Shown: positions 16,343 to 16,898 of the stretch, piece by piece
How the letters are laid out: each line of letters opens with the position of its first letter
How positions within the stretch are numbered: the first letter of the stretch is position 1
The notes under the pieces: generated by a model
What the model was told of the DNA's origin: nothing
The model's input: the letters and a program-made list of their open reading frames with translations, nothing else
Databases searched by the model: none
Program-made: the position numbers and the translations under genes
Assembly: GCA_002721105.1 (NCBI GenBank)
Contig: PBJL01000010.1
Span: forward strand, 28,153-45,050
Length of the DNA: 16,898 nucleotides
Direction of reading: 5' to 3'
From: Acidiferrobacteraceae bacterium
GTDB taxonomy: Bacteria > Pseudomonadota > Gammaproteobacteria > Arenicellales > UBA868

Positions 16343-16623
16343 TATTTTTTAGGAAAAGATTTTTTTATAATGAAATGAAATTCGGCATCGATCTGGGTTG
16401 ATTCCAGAAGCTCATGGCCATTGTGGAACGCAAATCCATCAATATCTATAACAGACATTGGATCAGTCGCCTTAATTCGAAGAATTTCGCCTGAGCTCAT
16501 GGTGGCGAGCGCCTGTTTAGTTCGGAGGACCGGCATAGGACAATTTAATCCCCTTGCATCAAGTTCCCGATCAAATTTCATAAGCACCCCGGTATTTGAA
16601 TAGCCAACCGCAGTAGAAACCAT
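16342..16623 (-). CDS. TusA-family sulfur carrier (SirA/YedF/TusA fold)
   Basis: About 93 residues from the chosen start. The core L-D-A-R-G-L-N-C-P-M-P-V-L-R-T-K holds the family's C-P-x-P motif; its cysteine (C28) is the one that carries persulfide sulfur in TusA. The rest (S-G-E-I-L-R-I-K-A-T-D-P, then F-H-F-I-I-K-K) follows the two-helix, four-strand layout. TusA takes sulfur from IscS and passes it on, in known cases to tRNA thiolation. Here its stop shares a base with the methyltransferase start, so the carrier may supply the dnd sulfur pathway. Three in-frame ATGs exist: 16632 is too close to the ribosome site, 16623 lies 9 bases from AGGAAG (16633-16638), and 16581 gives the family's usual ~79 residues behind GGGGTG. 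I chose 16623, with 16581 a strong alternative. Confidence 0.85.
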   Translation of the reverse strand: MVSTAVGYSNTGVLMKFDRELDARGLNCPMPVLRTKQALATMSSGEILRIKATDPMSVIDIDGFAFHNGHELLESTQIDAEFHFIIKKSFPKK

Positions 16624-16654
16624 TGTATTCATCTTCCTAGATAACCCCCACCGC

Positions 16655-16682
16655 TTGACAACGGGGCAATAGAAGTTAGACT
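16655..16682 (+). promoter_or_regulatory. Possible + strand promoter overlapping the TusA upstream region
   Basis: A perfect TTGACA (16655-16660) is followed after 16 bases by TAGACT (16677-16682), which matches four of six positions of the -10 consensus. It would face right, away from the TusA operon, towards the terminator at 16745. No + strand protein gene lies between, so the site is either for a short RNA or chance. Confidence 0.3.
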
Positions 16683-16683
16683 A

Positions 16684-16719
16684 ATTATAGCGCTGATTTG
16701 ACTGCTTGCGGGCGCTTAA
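16684..16719 (-). promoter_or_regulatory. Probable promoter of the TusA-methyltransferase operon
   Basis: A perfect -10 hexamer TATAAT reads leftwards at 16689-16684, about 60 bases before the TusA start. No good -35 hexamer lies at 16-18 bases, so the call rests on the -10 box and its position before the first gene of the operon. Confidence 0.45.
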
Positions 16720-16744
16720 TAAATTCCGCTAAAACGAGTGAAGG

Positions 16745-16778
16745 ACCCGTTTCAGCGCAAGCAGAAGCGGGTTTTTTT
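16745..16778 (+). terminator. Intrinsic terminator, + strand
   Basis: ACCCGTTT (16745-16752) pairs with AAGCGGGT (16765-16772) in an 8-bp stem with one G-T pair. A short inner stem is capped by a GCAA tetraloop (16757-16760), and seven Ts begin at 16772. This is a classic rho-independent terminator for rightward transcription, yet no + strand gene is seen to its left, so it ends either a small RNA or transcription from a gene lost when the island inserted. Confidence 0.7.
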
Positions 16779-16858
16779 ATGCCCGTAAACACCGCTGATT
16801 TAAGCAACAACTTGCAGGGCGGGATAGAAAAACTGCTAAAGCGTTGGTCGGTCACAAA

Positions 16859-16898
16859 GCCCTGGGTGACCTGCTGACGATCATTCAGCAGACAGGGC
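16859..16898. repeat. Nested inverted repeat at the window edge
   Basis: GCCCTG (16859-16864) and CAGGGC (16893-16898) enclose a second exact pair, CTGCTGA (16871-16877) and TCAGCAG (16885-16891), with a 7-base loop. Together they could make a long hairpin with a 6/1 internal bulge. It may continue beyond the edge. Its nature (REP-like element, mobile-element end or part of a gene) cannot be told here. Confidence 0.5.

Larger units (their letters stand above)
16633..16898. other. Right edge without a convincing gene
   Basis: Apart from the promoter-like sites, terminator and inverted repeat listed separately, I see no supported gene. A - strand frame is open from the edge to a stop at 16685-16687 (about 70 codons, ending K-S-A-L) but has no start in the window and runs through the terminator. 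It could be the end of a gene entering from the right or a chance frame. This stretch is a reasonable place for the right boundary of the island. Confidence 0.4.

Noticed and set aside
16779..16877. 32-residue + strand open frame after the terminator
   Set aside because: The ATG abuts the terminator T-run with no ribosome site, and no motif is seen.
16685..16897. - strand frame open from the right edge
   Set aside because: No start codon in the window, it runs through the terminator, and its product is not recognised; kept only as a remark in the edge entry.
1..16898. CRISPR array, rRNA, tRNA, insertion sequence or integrase
   Set aside because: None seen: no regularly spaced repeats, no RNA gene folds, and no transposase or recombinase motif in any frame, so the island's mobility genes, if any, lie outside.

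Overview
The window holds a DNA phosphorothioation (Dnd) island from a bacterium, probably Gram-negative and perhaps a gammaproteobacterium. That guess rests on a TusA-type sulfur carrier, Shine-Dalgarno starts and a moderately AT-leaning composition; the genus cannot be read from the sequence.

Left part, + strand (1-5740): a tightly packed operon with the 3' part of dndB (the DGQHR-domain protein, cut by the window edge), then dndC, dndD and dndE, the enzymes that put sulfur into the DNA backbone. Fifty-nine bases after dndE comes a single-HKD phospholipase-D-like protein, a likely nuclease. A dndA cysteine desulfurase is not visible; it may lie left of the window or be replaced by a housekeeping IscS.

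Middle (5741-6027): a gene-poor gap where the two operons converge. It holds short direct and inverted repeats but no convincing terminator.

Right part, - strand, read from 16.6 kb down to 6.0 kb: a TusA-family sulfur carrier whose stop overlaps the start of a large Dnd-associated putative methyltransferase; a NERD-nuclease/UvrD-helicase gene broken by an apparent one-base frameshift; an SF2 (DEAH) helicase; three consecutive full-length ParB/sulfiredoxin-like paralogs; and a small winged-helix-like protein. Several junctions overlap by 1-4 bases, so most of this looks like one operon. A good -10 box lies just upstream of the TusA gene.

The usual Dnd restriction partners DndF, DndG and DndH are not recognisable here. 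My inference is that dndBCDE marks the host DNA, while the PLD protein, the ParB trio, the helicases and the NERD nuclease form an alternative phosphorothioate-linked defence or effector module. TusA may feed sulfur to the modification step. This is the main candidate for a little-described system, but function is inferred only from domains and gene order.

The last ~270 bases (16633-16898) carry no convincing gene, only promoter-like elements, an intrinsic terminator on the + strand and a nested inverted repeat at the edge.
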